Part shown: positions 24,215 through 32,239 of the stretch, one piece after another | How the letters are laid out: every line of letters starts with the position of its first letter | Numbering within the stretch: position 1 is the stretch's first letter | The notes under the pieces: generated by a model | Seen by the model: the letters and a program-made list of their open reading frames with translations, nothing else | Database searches by the model: none | Told to the model about the DNA's origin: nothing | Translations under genes and position numbers: made by a program | Origin: Brevundimonas sp. UBA4609 | Lineage (GTDB): Bacteria > Pseudomonadota > Alphaproteobacteria > Caulobacterales > Caulobacteraceae | Direction: 5' to 3' | DNA length: 38,133 bases | NCBI GenBank assembly: GCA_002386585.1 | Contig: DGIZ01000188.1 | Span: forward strand, 1-38,133

Positions 24215-25378
24215 TTAGAGCGTTCGCGCGATCAGCAGCTTCATGATCTCGTTCGTGCCGCCGTAGATGCGCTGGACGCGGGCGTCCTTGTACAGCTGGG
24301 CGATCGGATATTCGGTCATGTAGCCGTAGCCGCCGAAGAGCTGGAGCATCTCGTCGATGGTCTCGCCCTGGATATCCGTGACCCAGTATTTGGCCATTGA
24401 GGCCGTAGCGGCGTCCAGCTGGCCCTTCAGGTGAAGGGCAATGCAGTGGTCGACGAAGACCTTGGCGACGGTCAGCTTGGTCTTGATCTCGGCCAGTTTG
24501 AACTGGGTGTTCTGGAAGTCGATGACCCGCTTGCCGAACGCCTTGCGTTCCTTGACGTAGGCCAGGGTCGCTTCCAGCCCGCGCTCGGCGGCGGCCACGC
24601 CCTGAACGGCGATGTTCAGACGCTCCTGCGGCAGTTGCTGCATCAGTTGGACGAAGCCCATGCCCTCGGTCCCGCCGATGGCGTTCTCCAGCGGAACCTG
24701 CACGTCGTTGAAGAACAGCTCAGAGGTGTCGTTCGCCTCCATGCCGATCTTGTGCAGGTTGCGGCCGCGCTCGAAGCCTTCGGCGCCGTCCGTTTCGAGG
24801 CAGATCAGGCTGGTGCCCTTGGCCCCCTCGGCCGGGTCCGTCTTGGCGACCACGATGATGAAGTTGGCCAGCTGGCCGTTGGTGATGAAGGTCTTGGAGC
24901 CGTTCAGGACATAGTGGTCGCCCTGCTTCACGGCGGTGGTCTTGACCCCTTGCAGGTCCGAACCCGCGCCCGGCTCGGTCATGGCGATGGCGCCGACCAG
25001 TTCGCCCGACTGCAGGCGCGGCAGCCAGCGCGCCTTCTGCTCGGCCGTGCCGTAGTGCCAGATGTAGGGCATGACGATGGCGTTGTGCAGCGAGATGCCG
25101 AAGTGGTCCGCGCCCTTCCAGCCCAGCTGGCGCATCAGCACGACTTCGTGTCGGTAATCGCCGCCGAAGCCGCCGTCCTCTTCCGGCAGCGACAGACCCA
25201 GCAGGCCGGCGTCGCCCGCCGCATTCCACAGCCCGCGCGGCACCGAGGAGGCGGCGATCCACTGCTGGAACTTCTCTTGCGGAGCGTGCTCGTCGATCCA
25301 TTTGGCGACGGAGTCGGAGAAGAGGACGATCTCCTCTTCCTTCATGAAGTCGGGTTCGGGGCTGTTGAGGATGTTCAT
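24215..25378 (-). CDS. Acyl-CoA dehydrogenase (LCAD-like)
   Basis: A 387-residue FAD-dependent acyl-CoA dehydrogenase that introduces the alpha-beta double bond in acyl-CoA. I start at ATG 25378 (MNILNSPEPDFMKEEE); the frame is open upstream but antisense to a lipoprotein gene. Motifs are MTEPGAGSDLQGVKTTA, NGSKTFITNG, QERLNIAVQGVAAAERGLEA, KAFGKRVIDFQNTQ and the C-terminal YGGTNEIMKLLIARTL. The last motif has G where medium-chain enzymes have the catalytic E, as in long-chain enzymes, where the base lies earlier (probably the E in AERGLEA). Substrate chain length is not certain. Confidence 0.9.
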   Translation of the reverse strand: MNILNSPEPDFMKEEEIVLFSDSVAKWIDEHAPQEKFQQWIAASSVPRGLWNAAGDAGLLGLSLPEEDGGFGGDYRHEVVLMRQLGWKGADHFGISLHNAIVMPYIWHYGTAEQKARWLPRLQSGELVGAIAMTEPGAGSDLQGVKTTAVKQGDHYVLNGSKTFITNGQLANFIIVVAKTDPAEGAKGTSLICLETDGAEGFERGRNLHKIGMEANDTSELFFNDVQVPLENAIGGTEGMGFVQLMQQLPQERLNIAVQGVAAAERGLEATLAYVKERKAFGKRVIDFQNTQFKLAEIKTKLTVAKVFVDHCIALHLKGQLDAATASMAKYWVTDIQGETIDEMLQLFGGYGYMTEYPIAQLYKDARVQRIYGGTNEIMKLLIARTL

Positions 25379-25435
25379 GGCGTCTTCCCTTGGATGGCGG
25401 TTCCGATCAATGTCGGAGCTCTGATTGGAGGTGGG

Positions 25436-25822
25436 ATGCGACTTGTTTGGGTGGCGATCATCGCCTTGGGGCTTGCCGCCTGCGGCCAGCCTGTTCGCTG
25501 GCAGAAGGTCGATGGGCCCTATTTGATCGTGGCCGTCGACGCTGATGACCAGACCAATGTCAGCTATGACCTTGGCGATGGCGGCGGTGCTGTTGGACGA
25601 ATTCCGTCTCGCGTCATCGCCGTCAGTCACAGCGCCGATTTCGTCACAGCCGAGGTTCGGCCCTCTGGCGAACACGCGAGCGCGGAATTCTACTACATCA
25701 TACGGAGATTGGACGGCGTTTCGGTCGATCCTTCCGTATCTGTGCGTGGCCCCCTGGGCGCGACCGCGTTTGAGCAAGAACGGTCGCGCCTGGGTTTGCC
25801 TCTTCCTAAGCCTATCGACTGA
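25436..25822 (+). CDS. Small lipoprotein of unknown function
   Basis: A 128-residue protein with a type II signal peptide (MRLVWVAIIALGLAAC, lipidated C16). The mature part is predicted beta-rich: QPVRWQKVDGPYLIVAVDAD, a glycine-rich turn, SADFVTAEVRP and EFYYIIRRLDG. GGAGG lies 5 bases before the ATG, a strong signal for this start. No family recognised. It is divergent from the 24215-25378 acyl-CoA dehydrogenase, and its stop codon directly abuts the stop of the second dehydrogenase on the other strand, leaving no terminator space. It is easy to miss because a long antisense frame covers it. Confidence 0.7.
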   Translation: MRLVWVAIIALGLAACGQPVRWQKVDGPYLIVAVDADDQTNVSYDLGDGGGAVGRIPSRVIAVSHSADFVTAEVRPSGEHASAEFYYIIRRLDGVSVDPSVSVRGPLGATAFEQERSRLGLPLPKPID

Positions 25823-27604
25823 TCAGAACGCCTCGGCGGGCATCTGCATCAGCACCTCGGCGCCGGACTTCAGCTTCTTCAGGTGCGCCCCGGCGTCGGG
25901 CAGGATGCGCTCGACGAAGTAGCGGCCGGTCATCAGCTTGTTGGCGTAGTAGGGATCGGCGTCCCCGGCCGCGACCTTGGCCTGCGCCGCCTTGGCCATC
26001 TGCGCCCACAGGAAGGCGTAGGCCGTCAGGCCGAAGATGTGCAGATAGTCGGTCGAGGCCGCCGCCGCGTTGTCCGGGTTGGCCATGCCGTTCTGCATCA
26101 GCCACATGGTGGCCTCCTGCAGCTTCTTCTTGGCGTCGGCCAGACCTTCGACGAAGGGCTTGATCGCCTCGTCGTCGCCGTTCTCGCCGACGAAGGCGTC
26201 GATGTCGGCGAACCAGCTCATGATGGCGCGGCCGCCGTTGGCGGGCAGCTTGCGGCCGACCAGATCCAGCGCCTGGATGCCGTTGGTGCCTTCATAGATC
26301 ATGGTGATCCGCGCATCGCGCAGATACTGCGAGGCGGGGAAGTGTTCGGTGTAGCCCGAACCGCCGTGGACCTGCATCGCCAGCGAGGCGACGTGGAAGC
26401 CCTTGTCGGTCAGATAGGCCTTCAGCACGGGCGTGATCAGGCCCATGTAGTCCTTGGCCTTGGTGGCGACGGCTTCGTCGGCGGCCTTCTGCAGGTCGGC
26501 CTGCAGCGCGGTCCACAGGATGAAGGCGCGGCCGCCTTCGACATAGGCCTTCGATTCCAGCAGCATCCGGCGCACGTCCGGGTGGACCATGATCGGGTCG
26601 GCCGGGCCGTCCGGGTTCTTCGGTCCGGTCAGGCTGCGGCCCTGCAGGCGGTCGTTGGCGAACTCGACGGCGGCCTGATAGGCGGCGTCGCCGATGGCCA
26701 GACCCTGCAGGCCGGTGCCCAGACGGGCCTCGTTCATGACCACGAACATGTTGTTCATGCCGCGGCCTTCTTCGCCGATCAGCCAGCCCTTGGCGTTCTC
26801 ATAGGCCATGACGGCGGTGGCGTTGCCGTGGATGCCCATCTTGTGTTCGAGGCCCGCGCAGGCCACGCCGTTGCGCTCGCCCAGCGAGCCGTCTTCGTTC
26901 ACCAGGAACTTGGGCACGACGAACAGGGACAGGCCCTTGATGCCCGCAACCGCGCCTTCGACGCGGGCCAGCACCGTGTGGATGATGTTGTCGGCGAAGT
27001 CGTGCTCGCCCGCTGAGATCCAGATCTTCTGGCCGGTGATCGAGTAGGAGCCGTCGCCGTTCGGCACGGCCTTGGTGCGGACCATGCCCAAGTCGGTGCC
27101 GCACTGCGGCTCCGTCAGGTTCATGGTGCCGGTCCATTCGCCGGACGCCATCTTGGGCAGATACTTCTGCTTGATCTCGTCCGAGGCGCTGGCCTCGATG
27201 CCGTGGAAGGCGCCGCTGGTCAGGCCCGGATACATGGAGAAGGCGGCCGAGGCGCCGGCGGTGAACTGGCCCACCGCGCTCGACACCACCGAAGGCATCC
27301 CCTGACCGCCGAACTCGGTGCTGAAGCCCAGCGAGGGCCAGCCAGCCTCGACCATCTGGTGATAGGCGTCCTTCCACCCCTTGGGCGTCGTCACCACGTC
27401 GCCCTCGATGTGGCAGCCTTCCTGATCGCCGATGCGGTTGATCGGGGCGATGACCTCTTCGGCGAACTTGCCGCCTTCCTCGACGATCTGGTCGATCAGG
27501 TCGCGCGACAGATCGGCGTCGGGCAGCAGATTGCCGAAATTCTCGACCTGCAGCACGTCGTGCAGGACGAAGGACAGGTCGCGGACAGGCGCCTTGTAGG
27601 CCAT
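25823..27604 (-). CDS. Acyl-CoA dehydrogenase, 593-residue type (DmdC/FadE-like)
   Basis: A large acyl-CoA dehydrogenase with an extra C-terminal helical domain. It starts MAYKAPVRDLSFVLHDVLQV, the usual opening of this subgroup. Motifs are NLTEPQCGTDLGMVRTKAVP, ITGQKIWISAGEHD, GLEHKMGIHGNATAVM, MQVHGGSGYTEHFPASQYLR and IYEGTNGIQALDLVGRKL, the last with the catalytic glutamate. The C-terminal part (about 470-593) is the family extension. Databases often call such proteins 3-methylmercaptopropionyl-CoA dehydrogenase (DmdC); sequence alone does not show the substrate. It starts 4 bases after the merR stop, so regulator and enzyme are likely cotranscribed. Confidence 0.93.
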   Translation of the reverse strand: MAYKAPVRDLSFVLHDVLQVENFGNLLPDADLSRDLIDQIVEEGGKFAEEVIAPINRIGDQEGCHIEGDVVTTPKGWKDAYHQMVEAGWPSLGFSTEFGGQGMPSVVSSAVGQFTAGASAAFSMYPGLTSGAFHGIEASASDEIKQKYLPKMASGEWTGTMNLTEPQCGTDLGMVRTKAVPNGDGSYSITGQKIWISAGEHDFADNIIHTVLARVEGAVAGIKGLSLFVVPKFLVNEDGSLGERNGVACAGLEHKMGIHGNATAVMAYENAKGWLIGEEGRGMNNMFVVMNEARLGTGLQGLAIGDAAYQAAVEFANDRLQGRSLTGPKNPDGPADPIMVHPDVRRMLLESKAYVEGGRAFILWTALQADLQKAADEAVATKAKDYMGLITPVLKAYLTDKGFHVASLAMQVHGGSGYTEHFPASQYLRDARITMIYEGTNGIQALDLVGRKLPANGGRAIMSWFADIDAFVGENGDDEAIKPFVEGLADAKKKLQEATMWLMQNGMANPDNAAAASTDYLHIFGLTAYAFLWAQMAKAAQAKVAAGDADPYYANKLMTGRYFVERILPDAGAHLKKLKSGAEVLMQMPAEAF

Positions 27605-27608
27605 GGGA

Positions 27609-28097
27609 TCACGCTCTCGCTTTGAAGGTCTGGAAGTGGTCGTCGGGGTCGTTGAGGCGTTCGCTCAGCAGGCTGGCGTAGGCCTCTGCGCCCGGCAGAA
27701 GATCGGGACGGTGTTCCGACAGCTTGGACTCCATCCAGGCGCAGGCGGCCTCGGCCGTCTCGATCGCGCCTTCGATGTCCTCGAGCTGCTGCTTCAGCGC
27801 CTGGATGCGGGCGCGGTGGCGCGGCAGGGCGATGGCCATCTGATGGACGTTGTGGTCCTTCTGGTCATACAGATCCAGCATCTCCTGGATCTCGACCAGG
27901 GTGAAGCCGATGCGCCGTCCGCGCATGATCAGCTTCAGCCGGGCGCGGTCGCGCGGGCCGTAGACCCGCGTCTGCCCTTTGCGCGACGGCGTCAGCAGGC
28001 CCTTGTCCTCATAGAAGCGCAGGGCCCGCGCCGTGGCGCCGAACTCCCGGCACAGCTGCCGGATCGAATAGGTGCGGTGGTCGTCAGCAATCGGCAT
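27609..28097 (-). CDS. MerR family transcriptional regulator
   Basis: A 162-residue MerR-type activator. I start at ATG 28097 (MPIADDHRTYSIRQL). The winged helix contains YSIRQLCREFGATARALRFY, EDKGLLTPSRKGQTRVYGPR and RRIGFTLVEIQEML. A coiled coil (about 90-125) precedes a short C-terminal region without the metal-binding cysteines of MerR/CueR, so it likely responds to an organic ligand. Relatives such as LiuR control branched-chain or fatty acyl-CoA breakdown, and the adjacent acyl-CoA dehydrogenase fits that. Confidence 0.88.
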   Translation of the reverse strand: MPIADDHRTYSIRQLCREFGATARALRFYEDKGLLTPSRKGQTRVYGPRDRARLKLIMRGRRIGFTLVEIQEMLDLYDQKDHNVHQMAIALPRHRARIQALKQQLEDIEGAIETAEAACAWMESKLSEHRPDLLPGAEAYASLLSERLNDPDDHFQTFKARA

Positions 28098-28170
28098 GAC
28101 GTCTTCATAACTTGACGCGGACGTAAAGGGAAGCTTTTCGCGCGCCGGGCTACGAAGTTGTGAACGGCTC

Positions 28171-28206
28171 AAAAGAAAAGGCCGCGACCGGGGACAGGTC
28201 GCGGCC
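28171..28206 (-). terminator. Strong rho-independent terminator of the DoxX-like gene
   Basis: A perfect 10-bp stem GGCCGCGACC/GGTCGCGGCC with a 7-base loop (28180-28206) is followed on the minus strand by TTTTCTTTT. It separates the DoxX-like gene from the downstream merR gene. Confidence 0.9.
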
Positions 28207-28276
28207 TTCGTATTCGCAGGCCCTCAGGGGGAGGGGGAGAAGCGAGCCTGCAAATCGGGTCAGGAAGGCGCGCCGC

Positions 28277-28690
28277 TCATCGGCGACGCAGCCACAGCAC
28301 CGGCGCCGTGATGGCGATCAGAAAGACGTTGGTCAGGCTCAGCCCCAGATCCAGGCCGAAGGCGTGGACGCCCAGGGCGATCGTCTCCAGGGCCAGCAGA
28401 CCCGCCGCCGCCGTCAGCAGCAGGGGGCGGCCGAACCGCCACGAGACCAGCGGCGTCAGAACCATGACGGCCAGCACGATCTCGGCGACGCCCAGGCCGC
28501 GCACGAAGGCCTCGCCGGTCATGGCGGGCCACTGCATCAGGACGATCAGATTCTCCATCGACTCGGTCAGCTTGGCGTAGCCGGCGGCGATGAAGAACAT
28601 GGCGATCCAGCCCTGGAAGGTCCAAAGCGTGATGTTCAGATAGTCGGCGCGGGCGCGCGCCTGGTGAGGGGTCAAGGTGGTCGTCGTCAT
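28277..28690 (-). CDS. DoxX-like membrane protein
   Basis: A 137-residue protein with four predicted membrane helices: WTFQGWIAMFFIAAGYAKL, then FVRGLGVAEIVLAVMVLTPL, LLLTAAAGLLALETIALGVH and LTNVFLIAITAPVLWL. The pattern AAGYAKLTES and the central GxAEI motif are typical of DoxX-like proteins. The family is of uncertain function; some members associate with thioredoxins or respond to oxidative or thiol stress. It is monocistronic with its own terminator. Upstream, two direct TGTGATC copies lie at 28732-28738 and 28764-28770. Confidence 0.8.
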   Translation of the reverse strand: MTTTTLTPHQARARADYLNITLWTFQGWIAMFFIAAGYAKLTESMENLIVLMQWPAMTGEAFVRGLGVAEIVLAVMVLTPLVSWRFGRPLLLTAAAGLLALETIALGVHAFGLDLGLSLTNVFLIAITAPVLWLRRR

Positions 28691-28914
28691 GGCCGTAACC
28701 GTTAATTCGCAACAGTCACAAGATCAGTTCCTGTGATCCCGTTTGCAAGCGGCGGAAACAATCTGTGATCACGGTCAGGAAGGGACGTGGCGACAGCAGG
28801 GCCGAAACCACAATTCCTCGTAACCCAGCCGGGATCACCCGCCTCTACGCCCGGGCGGATTTCGAGTCAACGGCCGATGACATCAATTGATGACTTGGGG
28901 TGCGCCTCACAATA

Positions 28915-29048
28915 TCCGCTCATCCCCCCGGAAGCGGGGACCCAGGTCTTTGGCCCCGAGGCGAGAGGTCTGAGCGTGGGCTCGGGGTACGGTCGTCGGG
29001 CTCGCGCGGCGCTCTCACTGGGTCCCCGCTTCCGCGGGGATGAGCGGG
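28915..29048. repeat. Gene-less inverted pair of the same palindromes
   Basis: Ends at 28915-28945 and 29018-29048 are inverted 31-bp copies of the repeat at 23816. The right copy, with TGAGAGC next to it, is identical to that element's left end over 38 bases. The 72-base centre has no open frame. In the rest of the 362-base gap (28691-29052) I see only the TGTGATC copies near 28.73-28.77 kb and no gene. Confidence 0.75.
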
Positions 29049-29052
29049 AGAC

Positions 29053-30573
29053 TCACAAGTCCCAAGCGGCCTTCGCGGCCTCCAGCCGGGCCAGTTTGGC
29101 CTTCAGCGGCGCCCAGTCGTCGGCCGTGTCGATGGCGCTCCACAGGGCCTCGACCTCGTCGATCAGCATCTCTTCCGGCTCGGGCGCGGCGAACATCGGA
29201 TGCTCCAGCCGCTCGGGCCGGTCGGGCTCATGCTCCATCAGGGCGAAGCGGAAGGCGTCGAAGGCCTCGCCCTGATAGGTCTTGCCGCGCGGACCGCCCA
29301 GCGCCCGCGCCGCCGAGCTGAAGCCGCCGAACCAGTCGAAGAAGAGCGGCTCCCAGCGCAGGGCCTCCTTCTTCTCGCGCGCGAGGGCCAGGGTCGCGTC
29401 CAGCAGCCGCTGGTCCGCCGCCTCGCCCAGGCTCTGCACGCCCAGCCGGTTCAGGAAGGCCGCCCGTAGATGGCGGATATAGGCCGGGCCGAAGGCGTTC
29501 AGCGCCGCCGCCAAAGCCGCGACTTGGGGTTCAGGCTCGGCGATCAGCTTCAGACAGCCTGCCAGTTGCGTCAGGTTCCAGAACACCGCCTCGGGCTGGC
29601 GCGCGAAGGCGTAGAGGCCGTTCTGGTCGAAATAGGCGGCGGTGAAGCCCGGCTCATAGTGGGGCAGGAAGCGCCAGGGGCCGTAGTCGAAGCTCTCGCC
29701 CGTGACGTTCAGATTGTCGGTGTTCAGCACCCCGTGGACGAAGCCCGCCGCGATCCATTTCGCCGTCAGCGCCGCCGAGGCCTCGACCACCGCCGCCAGG
29801 AAGCCCGCCGCGTCGCCCGGCGCGACCGCCGGATGATACAGGCTGCGCGCGTGCTCCATCAGCACGTCGATCTGGTCCTTGCGCCCGTAGTAGGCGGCGC
29901 GCTGGAAGGTCCCGAAGCGGATGTGGCTGTGCGACAGCCGCACCATGACCGCCGACCGCGTGGGCGACGGCTCGTCGTGCCGCTCAAGGTCTTCGCCCGT
30001 CTCGATCAGCGACAGGATGCGGCAGGTGGGCACGCCCAGACTGTCCAGCATCGCCGCCGCCAGCGCCTCGCGCACCCCGCCCTTCAGCGTCAGCCGCCCG
30101 TCCGCATGGCGCGACCACGGCGTCTGGCCCGAGCCTTTGGTTCCCAGGTCGAGAAGGCGACCTGGAAGAGCGCTATCGCTCGCGACGCGGTCGCTCGCTG
30201 CTTGAGCGCCGCTTCCCTCGCGGAGGGAAGCGGCTTGAGGGAGGCCGGCGTCCTTATCGGCTTGAGGGACTTCCCGCATCTGCGCCGCCAGGAGGCCGCG
30301 TCCGTCGCCGATCTCGGGGTTGTAAACGCGGAACTGGTGGCCGTGATAGCGCATGGCCACGGGGCCGGGCTGGCCGGGCAGGGGCTCGAAACGGCCGAAA
30401 TGGGCGATCCATTCGGCGTCGCTCAGCGTCTCCAGCCCGACCTCGGCCGCCGCCCGGTCGTTGCGCAGGCGCAAGATGGTCTGGGGAAAGTCGGCCGCCT
30501 TCACGGCGTCGCCGTAGTCGGCGCCCAGGTCGAAGAAGCGGGGTTCGGGGCGATAGGCGGGGGAGACGGGCAT
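29053..30573 (-). CDS. selO: Protein adenylyltransferase SelO (YdiU family) with an in-frame insertion
   Basis: SelO is a pseudokinase-fold enzyme that transfers AMP to protein Ser/Thr/Tyr and takes part in redox stress responses. The 506-residue product starts at ATG 30573 (MPVSPAYRPEPRFFDLGADY). It has YHGHQFRVYNPEIGDGRG, LDLGTKGSGQTPWSR, GVLNTDNLNVTGES and FDYGPW, with the nucleotide and metal residues in place. Between AAQMR (residue 100) and GRLLDL (138) there are about 37 extra low-complexity residues encoded by palindromic DNA (30163-30273). The frame is intact, so the protein is probably still made. No selenocysteine or cysteine is seen at the C-terminal end. Confidence 0.9.
   Translation of the reverse strand: MPVSPAYRPEPRFFDLGADYGDAVKAADFPQTILRLRNDRAAAEVGLETLSDAEWIAHFGRFEPLPGQPGPVAMRYHGHQFRVYNPEIGDGRGLLAAQMREVPQADKDAGLPQAASLREGSGAQAASDRVASDSALPGRLLDLGTKGSGQTPWSRHADGRLTLKGGVREALAAAMLDSLGVPTCRILSLIETGEDLERHDEPSPTRSAVMVRLSHSHIRFGTFQRAAYYGRKDQIDVLMEHARSLYHPAVAPGDAAGFLAAVVEASAALTAKWIAAGFVHGVLNTDNLNVTGESFDYGPWRFLPHYEPGFTAAYFDQNGLYAFARQPEAVFWNLTQLAGCLKLIAEPEPQVAALAAALNAFGPAYIRHLRAAFLNRLGVQSLGEAADQRLLDATLALAREKKEALRWEPLFFDWFGGFSSAARALGGPRGKTYQGEAFDAFRFALMEHEPDRPERLEHPMFAAPEPEEMLIDEVEALWSAIDTADDWAPLKAKLARLEAAKAAWDL
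30163..30273 (-). repeat. Palindromic in-frame insertion in selO
   Basis: The insert contains a perfect palindrome with 11-bp arms and a GCG loop at 30209-30233 (CCGCTTCCCTC/GAGGGAAGCGG). It also has imperfect repeats such as GAGCGCTATCGCTCGCGACG and TCGCTCGCTGCTTGAGCG. It translates to an Ala/Ser/Gln-rich stretch. The boundaries are estimated from the usual spacing of AQxR and GRLLDLGTKG in SelO. Confidence 0.6.
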
Positions 30574-30795
30574 GGGCGGCAGATGCCCCTTCGCCGCGCA
30601 TTTCGCAACTGCGGCGCGGAAGGGGCGGATCGGGGTTGAACCTTCGCGGCCGATCCGTATTTTCACCCGCAGACATCAGGCCTCGTGCGATCCGATCCCG
30701 AGGCCAGGCCGGCGCCGCCCTGCGCGCGAATCCGGTCCGGCGTCCGTCGATAACCTGACGCCACGACAGACCCTCTCAGTGTTTCGGAGACCTTC

Positions 30796-32007
30796 GTGGC
30801 CAGAAAATTCACCCTCGCCTTCCTCAAGACCGAGGCCGGTTCCGGCGCTGTCCTCGGCCTCGCCGCCGTCGCCGCCCTGATCGTCGCCAACTCGCCCTGG
30901 TCGGCCGACTATTTCGCCTGGCTCAAGAGCGTCCACGCCGTTCAGATCGGCCCGCTGCGGCTGGAGGAGACGATCTCCGACTGGATCAAGGAAGGCCTGA
31001 TGGCCGTCTTCTTCCTCGTCGTCGGCCTGGAGATCAAATACGAGATTCTCAAGGGCGAACTCAGCAATCCCAAGAAGCTGGCCCTGCCCATTCTGGCCGC
31101 GCTCGGCGGCATGGCGGTCCCGGGTCTGGTCTATCTGGCGATCGCCGGGGCGCTGGGCGGCCCGCACCAGGGGTGGCCCATTCCCCTGGCCACCGACATC
31201 GCCTTCGCCCTGGCCGTCTTCGCCGTGGTGGGGCGCAGTCTGCCGTCCTCCCTGCGCGTCTTCCTGCTGACCCTGGCCATCGTCGACGACCTGGGCGCCA
31301 TCGCCCTGATCGCCGTCCTGTTCAGCCAGGGCGTGCAGTGGATTCCGCTCTTGGCGGCGCTGGGCGTCATCGCAGTCTTCGCCGTCCTGGGACGGCGGCG
31401 CATGGCCGCCGCCTTCTGGGTGCTGGGCTTCGCGGCTGTCTGGTATCTGACGGTGCAGTCGGGCCTGTCGACTTCCCTGACCGCCGTGGCCTTCGCCCTG
31501 ATCGTGCCGGTCGATCCGCGCCGCGAGACCTCGCAGAGTCCGCTCAAGGACGCCATGCACGACCTGCACCCCTATGTGGCCTATCTGGTCCTGCCCCTGT
31601 TCGCCTTCGCCAAGGCGGGGGTCTCCTTCGCCGGCCTGTCGCTGGAGCAGGCCTTCGCCCCCCTGGTCATCGCCATCGCGCTCGGCCTCTTCCTCGGCAA
31701 GCAGGCGGGCGTTTTCGGCGTAGCCTGGCTGGCGGTGAAGCTGGGTCTGGGCGACAAGCCCTCGGGCGCGGGCTGGATGCAGCTCTACGGCGTCAGCCTG
31801 CTGTGCGGCATCGGCTTCACCATGAGCCTGTTCATCGGCGTCCTGGCCTTCCCCGGCGCCGTGGACTCGCCGGAACAGATCGAGGTCAAGCTGGGCGTCA
31901 TCGGCGGTTCGGTGCTGTCGGCCCTGACGGCGGCGATGATTCTCGCCCTCGCCGAGGCCGGACGAAAGAAAAGACGCGATGAAAAATCAGTCGCTTCGGC
32001 TGAGTGA
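30796..32007 (+). CDS. nhaA: Na+/H+ antiporter NhaA
   Basis: NhaA exports sodium in exchange for protons and sets pH and salt tolerance. The 403-residue protein has 12 predicted helices. Essential residues are D134 (LATDIAFAL) and D164/D165 (LAIVDDLGAI), equal to E. coli D133, D163 and D164. The N-terminal helix carries ANSPW. The start is GTG 30796. A basic C-terminus (RKKRRDEKS) follows the last helix. The 222 bases upstream hold no gene. Confidence 0.95.
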   Translation: MARKFTLAFLKTEAGSGAVLGLAAVAALIVANSPWSADYFAWLKSVHAVQIGPLRLEETISDWIKEGLMAVFFLVVGLEIKYEILKGELSNPKKLALPILAALGGMAVPGLVYLAIAGALGGPHQGWPIPLATDIAFALAVFAVVGRSLPSSLRVFLLTLAIVDDLGAIALIAVLFSQGVQWIPLLAALGVIAVFAVLGRRRMAAAFWVLGFAAVWYLTVQSGLSTSLTAVAFALIVPVDPRRETSQSPLKDAMHDLHPYVAYLVLPLFAFAKAGVSFAGLSLEQAFAPLVIAIALGLFLGKQAGVFGVAWLAVKLGLGDKPSGAGWMQLYGVSLLCGIGFTMSLFIGVLAFPGAVDSPEQIEVKLGVIGGSVLSALTAAMILALAEAGRKKRRDEKSVASAE

Positions 32008-32146
32008 TCGCTGATAACATTGACCTAACGTCAGTATATTTGTCTCTTTATCGCCACAGGTGGGGCGGGCTTGGGTGAAATTATCGTTCTCCAGGCGGCC
32101 TTTCCTTGTCGGTGACTCGACCATGGACTACCCCTTTTGAGTGAGA

Positions 32147-32212
32147 ACTCGCGTCGTTCAATGAGCGCGAGTCATCAGGGACAGGAATCGCGCACGGCCG
32201 CGAAACGCGGCC
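32147..32212 (+). promoter_or_regulatory. Leader with two hairpins upstream of the TonB receptor gene
   Basis: ACTCGCG/CGCGAGT (32147-32153 and 32166-32172) and GGCCGCG/CGCGGCC with an AAA loop (32196-32212) lie 28-93 bases before the start codon. No T-run follows, so they look like mRNA leader structures rather than a terminator. No known riboswitch is recognised. Confidence 0.4.
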
Positions 32213-32239
32213 GGGCCCATAGAGTCGGGGAGCCGCCTT

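Noticed and set aside
24431..25435. Plus-strand open frame running into the lipoprotein gene
   Set aside because: This part is antisense to a certain acyl-CoA dehydrogenase. Only the segment from 25436 has a ribosome binding site and a lipobox.
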